A stretch of DNA of 64,000 nt, from positions 2,132,277 to 2,196,276 of the forward strand of contig OX638325.1 of the NCBI GenBank assembly GCA_951812795.1, in the 5' to 3' direction. Within the stretch, counting starts at the first letter, position 1, and every line of letters starts with the position of its first letter. Made by a program: the position numbers and the translations under genes. The notes beneath the pieces are model-generated. The model was not told the DNA's origin, ran no database searches, and saw only the letters and a program-made list of their open reading frames with translations. Origin of the DNA: an uncultured Dehalococcoidia bacterium. GTDB taxonomy: Bacteria > Chloroflexota > Dehalococcoidia > Lucifugimonadales > Lucifugimonadaceae. Below, in pieces: positions 18,281-27,277 of the stretch.

Positions 18281-19780
18281 ATGTTGCGCCACGTTGCTAC
18301 TGCACCGGACTTGCGTGATTCACTAAAACACGAGACCGAATACGTTGCTGCCAGCGACGATAAACCGCGGGAGGCCTGCGGTATCTTCGGTGCATATACC
18401 CCCGGGCACGAAGCGGCCCGAGCTGCGTTCTTCGGAATCTTTGCACTTCAACACCGTGGGCAGGAAAGCGCGGGCATCGCATCATCGAATGGCTCCTCTT
18501 TGGGAGTTACGGCAGAAGTAGGGTTGGTCTCGCAAGTCTTTGAAGAACAAGATCTGCAAGACTTGCGTGGGCACTTGGCTATCGCCCACACCAGATACTC
18601 GACCACCGGATCCAATCGTCGCCAAAACGCACAACCGCTTCTGGCTTACGGGCCCCGAGGCGCGATCGCGTTGGGACACAACGGCAACGTGATCAACGCG
18701 CTCACGCTGCGTGAATTTTGTCGAGAGCAGTACAACAGTGTTTTCACAGGCACCTCCGACAGCGAGGTGATTGCCGAGTTGTTCGCGAAGACGCCGGGCG
18801 ACAACTGGTTCGAAGTTGCGGATCAAGTGATGCCGATGTTGAGTGGTGCCTATTCCCTGATAATGATGACCAAGCACGAGTTGGTTGCGGTCCGCGATCC
18901 ACTAGGTGTCCGTCCGTTGTGTTTGGGGCGGTTAGACGGTGGTTGGGTATTCGCGTCAGAGACAGCAGCACTTGACAATTTAGGTGCTGAATTCGAGCGC
19001 GAGTTGGAGCCCGGCGAAGTCGTCGTCGTCAATCGTGAAGGTATCGAAAACTGGGTGTGGCCCAAGGCGGCGGTTGCTCACAAGATGTGCATATTTGAGC
19101 AGATCTACTTCGCCCGTCCAGACAGCATCCTTGATGGCAGCCTAGCTTACGAAAATCGGATGAGGATGGGAGAGATAGCCTACCAAGAAGAACCAATCGA
19201 AGCAGATCTGGTTATCGGAATACCGGATTCATCGACACCTCACGCGGTGGGCTATGCTGCTGCCGCCAATATCCCATACGCCGAAGGTTTGGTGAAAAAT
19301 CGTTACGTAGGCAGGACATTCATTCAACCGGACCAATACATGCGGGAAATCGGCGTCCGAACTAAGTTCAACACCATGAAACAGGTGATCAGCGGCAAGC
19401 GAATCGTGGTCGTAGATGACACGATTGTCCGTAGCACTACGATCAGGCACGTCGTCAAGATGTTGCGCGACGCAGGCGCCAAAGAGGTCCACGTAAGGGT
19501 AGCCGCGCCACCGATAAAGTCGACGTGTCATTTTGGAGTCGACATGGCGACGTTGGACCAACTCATCGCCGCCAACTACACAGTGGACGAAATTTGTGAA
19601 ATCATTGGTGCCGACAGTCTGCGGTATTTGAGCTTGGAAGGGTTGGAAAAAGCGGTTTCGGCTGGTCGGAATGAGTATTGCCGCGGGTGCTTCACCGGCA
19701 AATATCCAATTGACGTCCAACTTGAGATGGACAAGTTACGCATGGATCGGTTGGCCGCTGAGCCAGCTGGTGTCGTCTGA
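18281..19780 (+). CDS. purF: Amidophosphoribosyltransferase
   Basis: First committed enzyme of purine synthesis: glutamine plus PRPP to phosphoribosylamine. The N-terminal nucleophile is Cys33 in REACGIFG, so a 32-residue propeptide would be removed, longer than the 11 residues of the Bacillus enzyme. The PRPP loop is RIVVVDDTIVRSTT. Four cysteines (KMCIF, STCHFG and CRGC) match the [4Fe-4S]-containing class, which is oxygen sensitive. Length is 499. It heads purF-purM-purH, with purM six bases downstream. Confidence 0.96.
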   Translation: MLRHVATAPDLRDSLKHETEYVAASDDKPREACGIFGAYTPGHEAARAAFFGIFALQHRGQESAGIASSNGSSLGVTAEVGLVSQVFEEQDLQDLRGHLAIAHTRYSTTGSNRRQNAQPLLAYGPRGAIALGHNGNVINALTLREFCREQYNSVFTGTSDSEVIAELFAKTPGDNWFEVADQVMPMLSGAYSLIMMTKHELVAVRDPLGVRPLCLGRLDGGWVFASETAALDNLGAEFERELEPGEVVVVNREGIENWVWPKAAVAHKMCIFEQIYFARPDSILDGSLAYENRMRMGEIAYQEEPIEADLVIGIPDSSTPHAVGYAAAANIPYAEGLVKNRYVGRTFIQPDQYMREIGVRTKFNTMKQVISGKRIVVVDDTIVRSTTIRHVVKMLRDAGAKEVHVRVAAPPIKSTCHFGVDMATLDQLIAANYTVDEICEIIGADSLRYLSLEGLEKAVSAGRNEYCRGCFTGKYPIDVQLEMDKLRMDRLAAEPAGVV

Positions 19781-19786
19781 TCGCGG

Positions 19787-20818
19787 ATGAAGAACGTATC
19801 AGCTAGTGCTTATGCGGCAGCCGGCGTAGATTTGAACGCCGCGGCACGCGCAAAACTTCGCATCGGCGATATCGCGAAATCAACATACGGTCGCGGCGTA
19901 GCGTCTGCACCGGGAGGATTCGGTGGCGTTTTCGACATCGATCCGAATAGCGAATATCTGACGGTTTCCAGCACCGATTCGGTCGGTACCAAGTTGCGGA
20001 TCGCTCAAGCGATGGGACGGCACGACACGGTCGGCATTGACATCGTAAACCACTGCGTCAACGACATCCTGCCAGCCGGAGCGGAGCCGATGTATTTCCT
20101 GGACTACATCGGACTCAGTGGATACGACGATGAATTAATCGCTCAATTATTGACGGGTGTTGCTGCCGGTTGCGTCGAAAATGAATGTGCTCTAATCGGC
20201 GGCGAGACGGCATCGTTGCCAGGGATCTATCACGGCGATGACTACGACTTGGTTGGATTCATAGTCGGCCGCGTGAAGCGCGAAAACTTGCTGCGGCCGG
20301 AAACGACGGTGGCAGGCGATGTGATCATAGGTCTGCCGTCGAGCGGTTTACACACAAACGGATACTCGTTGGTGAGATCAGTGTTCAACACCGACGATGA
20401 CCCGAGGGCTCTGCGCGACATCTTGCCGGGAGGGCGCCAGACGTTGGGCGAAGCACTTCTAGAGCCGCACAGATCGTATCTGAAACCGCTGCAACCGTTT
20501 TTGGGCACGGTGAAGAGCATGGGTCATATAACCGGCGGAAGTTTTGCGAAGAACGTGCCGCGGGCGTTGGCTCCAAATGTGGGGGCTGCTCTCGATGCGA
20601 CCACTTGGTCACCACCACCGCTTTTCGCCTACATCCAAGAACATGGGAGCATCGAAACCGAGGAGATGTTTAACGTTTTCAATATGGGAGTTGGCATGGT
20701 TGTTTGTGTAGCTCGTAGTGATGCCGAATCTCTATTGGCTGAAATGGACGATGCTTGGGTTATCGGCGAAACGATCGAATACGATGGTGCGGGTGATCGG
20801 GTTGAGTGGTGCAGATGA
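19787..20818 (+). CDS. purM: Phosphoribosylformylglycinamidine cyclo-ligase (AIR synthetase)
   Basis: Makes aminoimidazole ribonucleotide from FGAM with ATP. Family blocks are present: YAAAGVDLNAAARAK, the SSTDSVGTKLRIA glycine/ATP region, HCVNDILPAGAEPMYFLDY, LIGGETASLPGIY and ITGGSFAKNVPR. The 343-residue length is normal. It is six bases downstream of purF and 47 bases before purH, so one transcript is likely. A 330-codon open frame on the opposite strand across purM/purH is a shadow. Confidence 0.96.
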   Translation: MKNVSASAYAAAGVDLNAAARAKLRIGDIAKSTYGRGVASAPGGFGGVFDIDPNSEYLTVSSTDSVGTKLRIAQAMGRHDTVGIDIVNHCVNDILPAGAEPMYFLDYIGLSGYDDELIAQLLTGVAAGCVENECALIGGETASLPGIYHGDDYDLVGFIVGRVKRENLLRPETTVAGDVIIGLPSSGLHTNGYSLVRSVFNTDDDPRALRDILPGGRQTLGEALLEPHRSYLKPLQPFLGTVKSMGHITGGSFAKNVPRALAPNVGAALDATTWSPPPLFAYIQEHGSIETEEMFNVFNMGVGMVVCVARSDAESLLAEMDDAWVIGETIEYDGAGDRVEWCR

Positions 20819-20865
20819 TCGTGACGAAAGGGTTGTGATTCAGACTGGCCAACCAACGGGGTGAG

Positions 20866-22437
20866 ATGTCCGATTCTGGTAGAAAAATCGCTTTGTTGAG
20901 CGCGTACGATCGACGCGGGTTGGTAAGTTTCGCCAACCTGCTCGTCGACTGCGATTACGAGGTCGTTTCCACCGGCGGAACCGCAGCCGAACTGCGCGCC
21001 GCTGGTATCCGCGTTGTTGAGGTGTCCGAACTTACCGGTGCGCCAGAGATAATGGACGGACGCGTCAAGACTCTGCATCCGAACATTCACGGGGGATTGC
21101 TTGGGGTACGCGACAACGAAGATCACGTTCGCCAAATGGCGCAATTTGGCATCCGAAACATTGATGTCGTCGTGAACAATCTCTATCCGTTCGTCGAAAC
21201 TGTTCGGACTAAGGGCATATCGTTGTCCGAAGCCTTGGAGAATATTGACATCGGCGGCCCTGCAATGACCCGGGCAGCGGCCAAAAACCATCCAGATGTC
21301 TTGATTGTGGTGGATCCAGACGACTACGAGCGCGTCGGTCAAATGATCCGAGACGACACTGTGACACCTAGGGAACGTCGTCGCTTGGCTGCGAAGGCTT
21401 TTCAACACGTCGCGGCGTACGATACGGCGATTGCGGGCTATCTCCGTGACGATGTGGACGCCATTGATGAAGATGGCGGCGCAGTCGAGTTGCCTGAAGA
21501 GATCACATTTGGCTACTCGTTGGTGGCCAAACCTCGCTACGGTGAAAACCCACATCAAAAGGCCGCGATCTATTCTTTGCCTGGCGCGACTGGGGGCGTG
21601 GTAAACGCGGAGCAGTTGCACGGCATTGAAATGTCTTACCTGAATTATTTCGACGCAGACGCGGCGTGGTCAGTCGCGCGCGAATTCGCGGAATCGGACA
21701 AACACGCTGCGGTAGTGGTCAAGCACGCAAATCCCTGTGGGTTGGCGGTCCGCGACCATCAGATCGACGCATGGGAAGCGGCCAGATTGGGTGATCCCGT
21801 GTCAGCGTTCGGTGGTATCGTCGCGTTCAGTGAGCGGTTGAATAGCGACACCGCGGACGAGATGAGGGGATTGTTGTTGGACGTGGTGATTGCGCCTGAT
21901 TACGACGATGAGGCGTTGGAGATTCTGCGAACACGGCGACGAACGCGGGTTTTGAAGGTAGACGCTGACGCCCCTACGGTGTTAGAGGTGAGATCGGTTG
22001 CCGGCGGCGCGCTCGTGCAAGAACCGGACAGTCTGGCTGGCGACGCGTTTCAAGACTTCCAAGTAGTGACCGAGCGTGTGCCGAGTCGCGAAGAGGAGGT
22101 TGATCTAAGGTTCGCGTGGCGCGCCTGTAGATTTGTGAAGTCCAATGCGATTGTCTTGGCGAAGAATCGAGCGCTCGTCGGAATGGGCGCGGGTCAACCC
22201 AACCGAGTGACCAGCGTCAATCTGGCAACCGGCGTAGCGGGAGTTGATTCTTCGGGAGCGGCGATGGCGTCGGACGCGTATTTCCCATTTCCGGACGCGG
22301 TCGAGTTGGCAGCGAAGGGTGGTGTGAGAGCGGTTGTGCAACCGGGTGGTTCATTGAATGATCAAGCGGTGATCGATGTTGCCAACGAGTTAGATATGAC
22401 GATGGTCTTTACAGGACGCCGACATTTCTATCATTGA
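20866..22437 (+). CDS. purH: Bifunctional AICAR formyltransferase / IMP cyclohydrolase
   Basis: Performs the last two steps of IMP synthesis. The N-terminal IMP cyclohydrolase part has KIALLSAYDRRGLV, STGGTAAELRAAG and GRVKTLHPNIHGGLL; the C-terminal AICAR formyltransferase part has RYGENPHQKAA, VVKHANPCGLA, SAFGGIVAF and the end SDAYFPFPDAVE followed by VQPGGSLND. The 523-residue length is normal. It completes the purF-purM-purH run and is followed after 27 bases by a glycosyltransferase. Confidence 0.97.
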   Translation: MSDSGRKIALLSAYDRRGLVSFANLLVDCDYEVVSTGGTAAELRAAGIRVVEVSELTGAPEIMDGRVKTLHPNIHGGLLGVRDNEDHVRQMAQFGIRNIDVVVNNLYPFVETVRTKGISLSEALENIDIGGPAMTRAAAKNHPDVLIVVDPDDYERVGQMIRDDTVTPRERRRLAAKAFQHVAAYDTAIAGYLRDDVDAIDEDGGAVELPEEITFGYSLVAKPRYGENPHQKAAIYSLPGATGGVVNAEQLHGIEMSYLNYFDADAAWSVAREFAESDKHAAVVVKHANPCGLAVRDHQIDAWEAARLGDPVSAFGGIVAFSERLNSDTADEMRGLLLDVVIAPDYDDEALEILRTRRRTRVLKVDADAPTVLEVRSVAGGALVQEPDSLAGDAFQDFQVVTERVPSREEEVDLRFAWRACRFVKSNAIVLAKNRALVGMGAGQPNRVTSVNLATGVAGVDSSGAAMASDAYFPFPDAVELAAKGGVRAVVQPGGSLNDQAVIDVANELDMTMVFTGRRHFYH

Positions 22438-22464
22438 TAGATTGGGTGACAGATTTAGATCAAC

Positions 22465-23202
22465 GTGTCCAAGATTTCGGTCGACATAATCATCCCGGTG
22501 CTGAACGAGGAGCATTCTCTGCCCCGTTGTATCGCGACATTGGATGAGCATCTGACCAGTGGTTTTGCAGACCGCTGGAACTGGAACATCACGATTGCCG
22601 ACAACGGTTCCCAAGACGCAACGCCGGAGGTAGGACGTCAACTGTCAAGCCGGTACCCAAACGTCAGATTAACGCGGCTTGAACAACGTGGTCGGGGAAG
22701 GGCTCTGAAAAAAGCGTGGTTGGAGAGTTCCGCGGATGTCCGATGTTTCATGGATGTCGACCTCTCAACGCGTTTGGAATCGCTAGGACCATTGGTCGAA
22801 GCGATCGCCAAGGAAGGATACGGCGTTGCAATCGGTTCGCGATTGTTGCCGGAGTCGCGTGTGGAAGGGCGAACCTTGAAACGTGAGATTGTGTCAAGGG
22901 CGTACAACGCGTTGATCCGACTGATGTTTCCTAGGAAAACGTTCCGTGACGCACAATGCGGTTTCAAGGCGGTATCTCGAGAAGTAGCGGACAATGTTGT
23001 GCCTCATGTCGAAAACCATGGTTGGTTTTTCGACACTGAGCTGCTGTTGTTGAGTCTTCGTGCCGGATATCGGATCAAAGAGATTCCAGTCCACTGGATC
23101 GATGATCCGGACACGCGGGTCCGCATCGTTTCAACCGCGAGCGAAGACATAAAAGGATTGTTGAGGGTGCGTTTCTCACCCGCCGACGTTAAGCGCAATT
23201 AG
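22465..23202 (+). CDS. Family 2 glycosyltransferase, dolichyl-phosphate-glucose-synthase-like
   Basis: GT2 enzyme of 245 residues with VDIIIPVLNEEHSLPRC, ITIADNGSQDATPEV, the donor-metal segment CFMDVDLSTR and the downstream RDAQCGFKAVSREVAD and GWFFDTELLLLSLRAGYRI blocks that mark dolichyl/undecaprenyl-phosphate sugar transferases. No membrane helices are seen, so it is probably peripheral. GTG start at 22465. It follows purH closely but has no evident metabolic link to purine synthesis. It is distinct from the Dpm1-like enzyme at 14 kb. Sugar and lipid acceptor are not known. Confidence 0.82.
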   Translation: MSKISVDIIIPVLNEEHSLPRCIATLDEHLTSGFADRWNWNITIADNGSQDATPEVGRQLSSRYPNVRLTRLEQRGRGRALKKAWLESSADVRCFMDVDLSTRLESLGPLVEAIAKEGYGVAIGSRLLPESRVEGRTLKREIVSRAYNALIRLMFPRKTFRDAQCGFKAVSREVADNVVPHVENHGWFFDTELLLLSLRAGYRIKEIPVHWIDDPDTRVRIVSTASEDIKGLLRVRFSPADVKRN

Positions 23203-23261
23203 CCGTTCGATCGATGTGATTGGTTGCGAAACGCGTTAGCTGAAAACTCCCTGATGTAACC

Positions 23262-23289
23262 TTGCACTGATTTGAGGAAACGATAATTT
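23262..23289 (+). promoter_or_regulatory. Promoter candidate giving a leaderless nicotinate phosphoribosyltransferase transcript
   Basis: TTGCAC (23262-23267), a 16-base spacer and TAATTT (23284-23289) form a sigma-70-like promoter. Transcription seven bases past the -10 would begin at the ATG at 23296. No Shine-Dalgarno sequence precedes that ATG, so a leaderless mRNA is likely. Confidence 0.45.
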
Positions 23290-23295
23290 TCTGCG

Positions 23296-24318
23296 ATGCT
23301 AACGCCTTCCGAAGAGCTTGAACTTTCGTCGCCGACATTGCGTGGCGCGACGGTTTCGATTGACTATCACCACGCCCAGGCAATTCTCAGAACCGAGCAG
23401 CGCAATCCGATCGTGGTTTTTGAGGTTTATGCAGGCGCTTCAGGTGTGTTGTCAGGGGTCAACGAGGTCTTGCCGTTTCTTAGAGCCCGACTGCCGGTTT
23501 CTAGTTCTGCAGTGTATTCGCTTTCCGACGGCGATGAAATCAAAGACGGCGAGACGATTCTGCGTGTCGTTGGGCCATATGCTGCGTTCGGCATGTATCG
23601 CGACGTGATCACCGGTATATTCGCTTCGAGTATAGGCTGGGCGACGGCGGCACATGAATGCGTGCAGGCCGCTGGTGAAACGCGTGTCATGGTTAGTGGT
23701 TCGCCATTCATTCATCCCGATGTTGTCGATTCGATGGAATATTCGGCATATGTCGGAGGGTGTGCCGCAGTATCTACACAAAAAGGCGGCGAGCGCACTG
23801 CAACGGTTCCTCAGGGATCGATGCCGCATGACTTTGTCTTGATCTGGGGCGCGGCCGACCGTGCGATGACGGTTTATGACCGGCATAGCAGGTTGGGTGC
23901 ACAACGAGTAATGCCGGTTCCCACTTCGGGCGATACGATCCAGGAGGCTCTGGACGCAGCGTATGCGTTGAGCGGTGGCACAAGTAACCCGCTACGTGGG
24001 GTGAAGATCAGCGTCCCGGCTAATCTCGGCGGTGGCTCACCAGATTTGGCGAAGGAATTGAAAGCCCGACTAATGGATGCTGGCTTCGGCTCCGTCGACA
24101 TTTACGTCGCCGGCGAGTTGACGCCTGAATTGATCCGAGAGTATCGGGCCGCGGATGTCGAAGTTGGCCTTTATGTGGTGGGACGATACATCGCGGCGGC
24201 GCGGCCTACGCCGGTTGAAGGTGCGATCAAAGAGATCGACGGGCGGGCGGTGGCACCGCGTGGGATGGCCCCCGGGCGCGTCGAGAACCACCGGATGTTG
24301 CAACGCGAGCTGAGCTGA
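23296..24318 (+). CDS. Nicotinate phosphoribosyltransferase
   Basis: Type II phosphoribosyltransferase-fold enzyme of NAD salvage, converting nicotinate and PRPP to NaMN. The 340-residue product matches the shorter archaeal-type NAPRTases: GIFASSIGWATAAHE, SGSPFIHPDVVDSMEYSAYVG (substrate site), the GSMPHDFVLIWG segment and VGRYIAAARPTP near the end. It lacks the extra C-terminal domain of long PncB proteins. It is convergent with tilS, with only 11 bases between the two stops. Assignment within the NAPRTase/QAPRTase group is fairly secure, but quinolinate as substrate is not strictly excluded. Confidence 0.85.
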   Translation: MLTPSEELELSSPTLRGATVSIDYHHAQAILRTEQRNPIVVFEVYAGASGVLSGVNEVLPFLRARLPVSSSAVYSLSDGDEIKDGETILRVVGPYAAFGMYRDVITGIFASSIGWATAAHECVQAAGETRVMVSGSPFIHPDVVDSMEYSAYVGGCAAVSTQKGGERTATVPQGSMPHDFVLIWGAADRAMTVYDRHSRLGAQRVMPVPTSGDTIQEALDAAYALSGGTSNPLRGVKISVPANLGGGSPDLAKELKARLMDAGFGSVDIYVAGELTPELIREYRAADVEVGLYVVGRYIAAARPTPVEGAIKEIDGRAVAPRGMAPGRVENHRMLQRELS

Positions 24319-24329
24319 TTTAGATCGCT

Positions 24330-25784
24330 TTAACCTTCATTCGACGGAACTTGGTTTCGTCGGAATGTTAATCGCAGAGCGGTCGGGTTTCGAGAGGTTA
24401 GCTTGGCCCAGTCGGCGACCCTGACGCCGGGTAACCAAACGATCCGTCCGCAATCAGGCGCCACGACTATCGGGATGCGGTCGCGCCACGACGCGGCGAT
24501 TTTCGAGTTGATGAGGAAATCTGAGAGGTCGACGTCATTGCTCATACCGAGTGGATGGAAGCGATCGGATTCTTTGCGATTACGAATGGACAGACTGTTG
24601 GTTGGCAACTCGTCGCGGTCTAGCCATGCTTCGTCACTGGTGGTTTCGCGGAATTCATCCGGCGGTGTGGAGACTTCGGATGTGATGGTGTAGCCATTGC
24701 CCAAGTCGGCTTGACCTGGCAACGGAAGTGTTATCGGTTGCGTTATGGCGTCAGGGTAGGGGACGATGTCATTGGCTTGATCCGCCTCCCGCGACATACC
24801 GATGTGGCGATGGTCGGTCCAGAAAACGACTTCATTTGGCAAGTTGTAGTTGGCGGACTTGCCAATTGAGAGTAGGTCGAGCATTTTGTCGACGTGAGTC
24901 TGTTCCAGCTGCGTTTCGGGGTCGGCGCTGGTTCGGTACATTTTGGCGAGGACTTCGGCGGCGACGATGGGGTGCGAATCGGCAACGGGAATGCGGAGTA
25001 GGGTATTTCGATGACCCGTGGAGGCGCGCTGCACTGCTTGGTCAGCAAGCTTATCGATCAGGTCGGTGTTGCTTTGCATTATTTCGGCGAATCTTACGAT
25101 CGCCGAAACTGCTTGCGGATTCAATGTTTTGAGTTCGGGAATTACGCGGTGGCGAATCCGGTTTCGGGCGTAACGGGACCAATCGTCGTTGGAAACGTCG
25201 TGCCGGGCGATGATATGCAGGGCATTTAGGAAGCGATCCGTTTGATGCCGTGAGATCTGCAACATTGGCCTGGCGACGACGATATTGCGGCTGGTTGCGA
25301 TCTTGATTGATCGTCGATGTGTCATGCCGCCAGCACCGCGGATGCCGGCACCGCGGGCCAAACGAAGCAGGATGGTCTCCGCTTGGTCGTCGGTGGTGTG
25401 GGCTACAGCTACGGCGTCGGCGCCGATACGTTCGGCGGTCTCGGAAAGGAAATCATATCTAAGACGGCGCGCGGTATTCTCATCTAGGCGATCGGAACCT
25501 TGGTCGGCGCGTCCAACGATCAGCGGTATGTCGAGTTGGGTGCAGAGGTCGCGGACGAACCGTTCGTCTTTTTCGGAGTCATTGCCGCGCGCACGATGAT
25601 TGTAGTGCGCGGCAGTGAGCGATTTGTATCGATTGGGAAAGTGGTTAAGACCAAGGAGGAGCGCGGTTGAATCTATGCCCCCGGAAACCGCGCAGATAAT
25701 CGAGTCATTAGGCTCGATGCGTGTTTTTGATATTCCCGCCTCAAGTTGTCGTAGGAATGTGATTTGGTCTCGCGCAGTTGGCAT
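24330..25784 (-). CDS. tilS: tRNA(Ile)-lysidine synthase
   Basis: Modifies C34 of the minor tRNA-Ile(CAU) to lysidine. The PP-loop ATP site is CAVSGGIDSTALLLGL; other N-terminal blocks are AAHYNHRARGNDSEKDE and AVAHTTDDQAETILLRLARGAG. A middle substrate domain and a C-terminal TilS-C domain (RNRKESDRFHPLGM and DRIPIVVAPDCGRIVWLPG) follow. Length of 484 residues is normal for the full three-domain form. It begins 17 bases after the CorC-like gene ends and is last in that minus-strand run. Confidence 0.95.
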   Translation of the reverse strand: MPTARDQITFLRQLEAGISKTRIEPNDSIICAVSGGIDSTALLLGLNHFPNRYKSLTAAHYNHRARGNDSEKDERFVRDLCTQLDIPLIVGRADQGSDRLDENTARRLRYDFLSETAERIGADAVAVAHTTDDQAETILLRLARGAGIRGAGGMTHRRSIKIATSRNIVVARPMLQISRHQTDRFLNALHIIARHDVSNDDWSRYARNRIRHRVIPELKTLNPQAVSAIVRFAEIMQSNTDLIDKLADQAVQRASTGHRNTLLRIPVADSHPIVAAEVLAKMYRTSADPETQLEQTHVDKMLDLLSIGKSANYNLPNEVVFWTDHRHIGMSREADQANDIVPYPDAITQPITLPLPGQADLGNGYTITSEVSTPPDEFRETTSDEAWLDRDELPTNSLSIRNRKESDRFHPLGMSNDVDLSDFLINSKIAASWRDRIPIVVAPDCGRIVWLPGVRVADWAKLTSRNPTALRLTFRRNQVPSNEG

Positions 25785-25801
25785 GCGACTGTGGCAGGGC
25801 G

Positions 25802-27172
25802 CTACGTGGGTTGTTCGGTGGTCACATCCGTCGCGATGTTCTGGATTTTCAGGCGTTCGATGCGGTTTCCGTTCATGGCGAGTACTTCCATGTAGATCTC
25901 GTCTTCGTAAGTGGTGTTTTGTCCCACCTCGGGCATGCGTTGGGCTTTGTCGATGAAAAAGCCAGCGATAGTTTCGTATCTTTCGTTCGGAGGGACTTCG
26001 ATGCCGGTTTCGTCTTCGGTTCGTTCGACCGATAGCGCGCCGGGCACGATGTACGTGTCGTCGTCGAGACGTTCGATCGCTTTTTGCTCTAGGACTAGGG
26101 TGTCGTCGTCGTCACCGCGCATCATCTCGAGAAGGCCGTTGAGTGTAACGAGTCCGTTAATGCGTTTCTCTTCGTTGTGTGCAACGGCCAAATATTGCTC
26201 AGTCCGGATCATCTCGGTGAAGAGGTCATCCAGTTTCGTGGTGTCTGCAAGAACGAGGATGTCGGTTCGCATTAGTTCAGTAACTCTGGTGTCGAGTTCA
26301 TCGTCGCCGCCTTCGGCGATGAATTTCATTACGTCGTTGGCATAAATGGCACCGGCAAGCTGATCGAGATCGTACCAATAACCGGTGCGAAGTGGTTCAC
26401 CTCGTTGGATTACGAATCCAGGTTGGGTTCGATGGGGTTCGGCAGTCGTGCTCACATCATCGACGTGTTCGCGGTATTTTTGCAGGAACGTTCGGAGTGT
26501 GTCGTTTTCGTTAAGCCATACGATTTGACTGGTGTGGACGCGCACGCGGTGGTCGCGAAGGTCCCGGGCGCCGAAGTCGATTAAGTTGTCGAGCATCTCG
26601 CCATGGGTATCGTCGAAGAGCCCTTGTTCTTGGCTTTGATCGATGATGAGGCTGAGTTCTCCTTGTGTGTAGCCGGGCCGGGCGTCGAATCCGGATACGC
26701 CGAAGACGCGGAGCAGCCCGCGAGGCAGGAGCGTAAAGACCCAAACAATTGGTTTGGACGCAGTCATGATCGCGAGGATGATGTGGGCGACGGCGAGTGA
26801 CCACGTTTCAGGTGCGAGTGCACCGAGGGTTTTTGGGGTCAGCTCACCGACGACGTAGACCATTACGGTCGCGACGGCGGTGGAGATGATCGTGGTAAGG
26901 ACAGTGTTTTCGCCCTGCCCGATGGAGTTGATGATGAGACTCGTTGAGGCGGTTGCGACCAGGACGTTGAAGAGATTACCTACGAGGAGGATGGTGGCGA
27001 AGAAGTTTTCGTGCCGTTCGAGGACGCGCATGACGGCATTGGCTCGGCGGTCGCCGTTTTCGGCCAAGTGCTGAATATGCGAGGGTCGGGCGCTGAGGAG
27101 CGCAGATTCGGCGGCCGATATGAAGGCGCTTCCGAGCAATGCTCCGCAGATTAGGAGCGCGTTGATTACCAT
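25802..27172 (-). CDS. CNNM/CorC (HlyC) family membrane protein with CBS domains
   Basis: 456 residues: an N-terminal DUF21/CNNM membrane domain with about four helices (SAAESALLSARP and VYVVGELTPKTLGAL are typical), a CBS-pair region (about residues 210-340), and a C-terminal CorC_HlyC domain (ETGIEVPPNERYETIAGFFI and NRIERLKIQNI). Such proteins are linked to Mg2+ or Co2+ transport or efflux; haemolysin is an old label. An insertion between the CBS segments (about residues 250-290) is unusual. It lies between recA and tilS on the same strand. Confidence 0.88.
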   Translation of the reverse strand: MVINALLICGALLGSAFISAAESALLSARPSHIQHLAENGDRRANAVMRVLERHENFFATILLVGNLFNVLVATASTSLIINSIGQGENTVLTTIISTAVATVMVYVVGELTPKTLGALAPETWSLAVAHIILAIMTASKPIVWVFTLLPRGLLRVFGVSGFDARPGYTQGELSLIIDQSQEQGLFDDTHGEMLDNLIDFGARDLRDHRVRVHTSQIVWLNENDTLRTFLQKYREHVDDVSTTAEPHRTQPGFVIQRGEPLRTGYWYDLDQLAGAIYANDVMKFIAEGGDDELDTRVTELMRTDILVLADTTKLDDLFTEMIRTEQYLAVAHNEEKRINGLVTLNGLLEMMRGDDDDTLVLEQKAIERLDDDTYIVPGALSVERTEDETGIEVPPNERYETIAGFFIDKAQRMPEVGQNTTYEDEIYMEVLAMNGNRIERLKIQNIATDVTTEQPT

Positions 27173-27192
27173 GCGCTAATCATAAACGGGAG

Positions 27193-27224
27193 GAATGAAC
27201 GCACCAAGGTCAGTGCGTTCATTC
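27193..27224 (-). terminator. Perfect 12-bp hairpin after recA
   Basis: GAATGAACGCAC (27193-27204) and GTGCGTTCATTC (27213-27224) are exact complements around an eight-base loop. It lies 54 bases past the recA stop and 20 bases before the downstream CorC-like start. No long T-run follows on the minus strand, so it could be a terminator, an attenuator or a transcript-stabilising stem. Confidence 0.55.
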
Positions 27225-27277
27225 ACCTGCGTTAACTGTGGTCGGTCGGGCGATGAGAGGCGAAAAGTTGGTGCCAA

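Noticed and set aside
20629-21621. 330-codon open frame on the minus strand across purM and purH
   Set aside because: It lies entirely opposite two certain purine genes and shows no recognisable motif; high GC coding DNA makes such antisense frames common.
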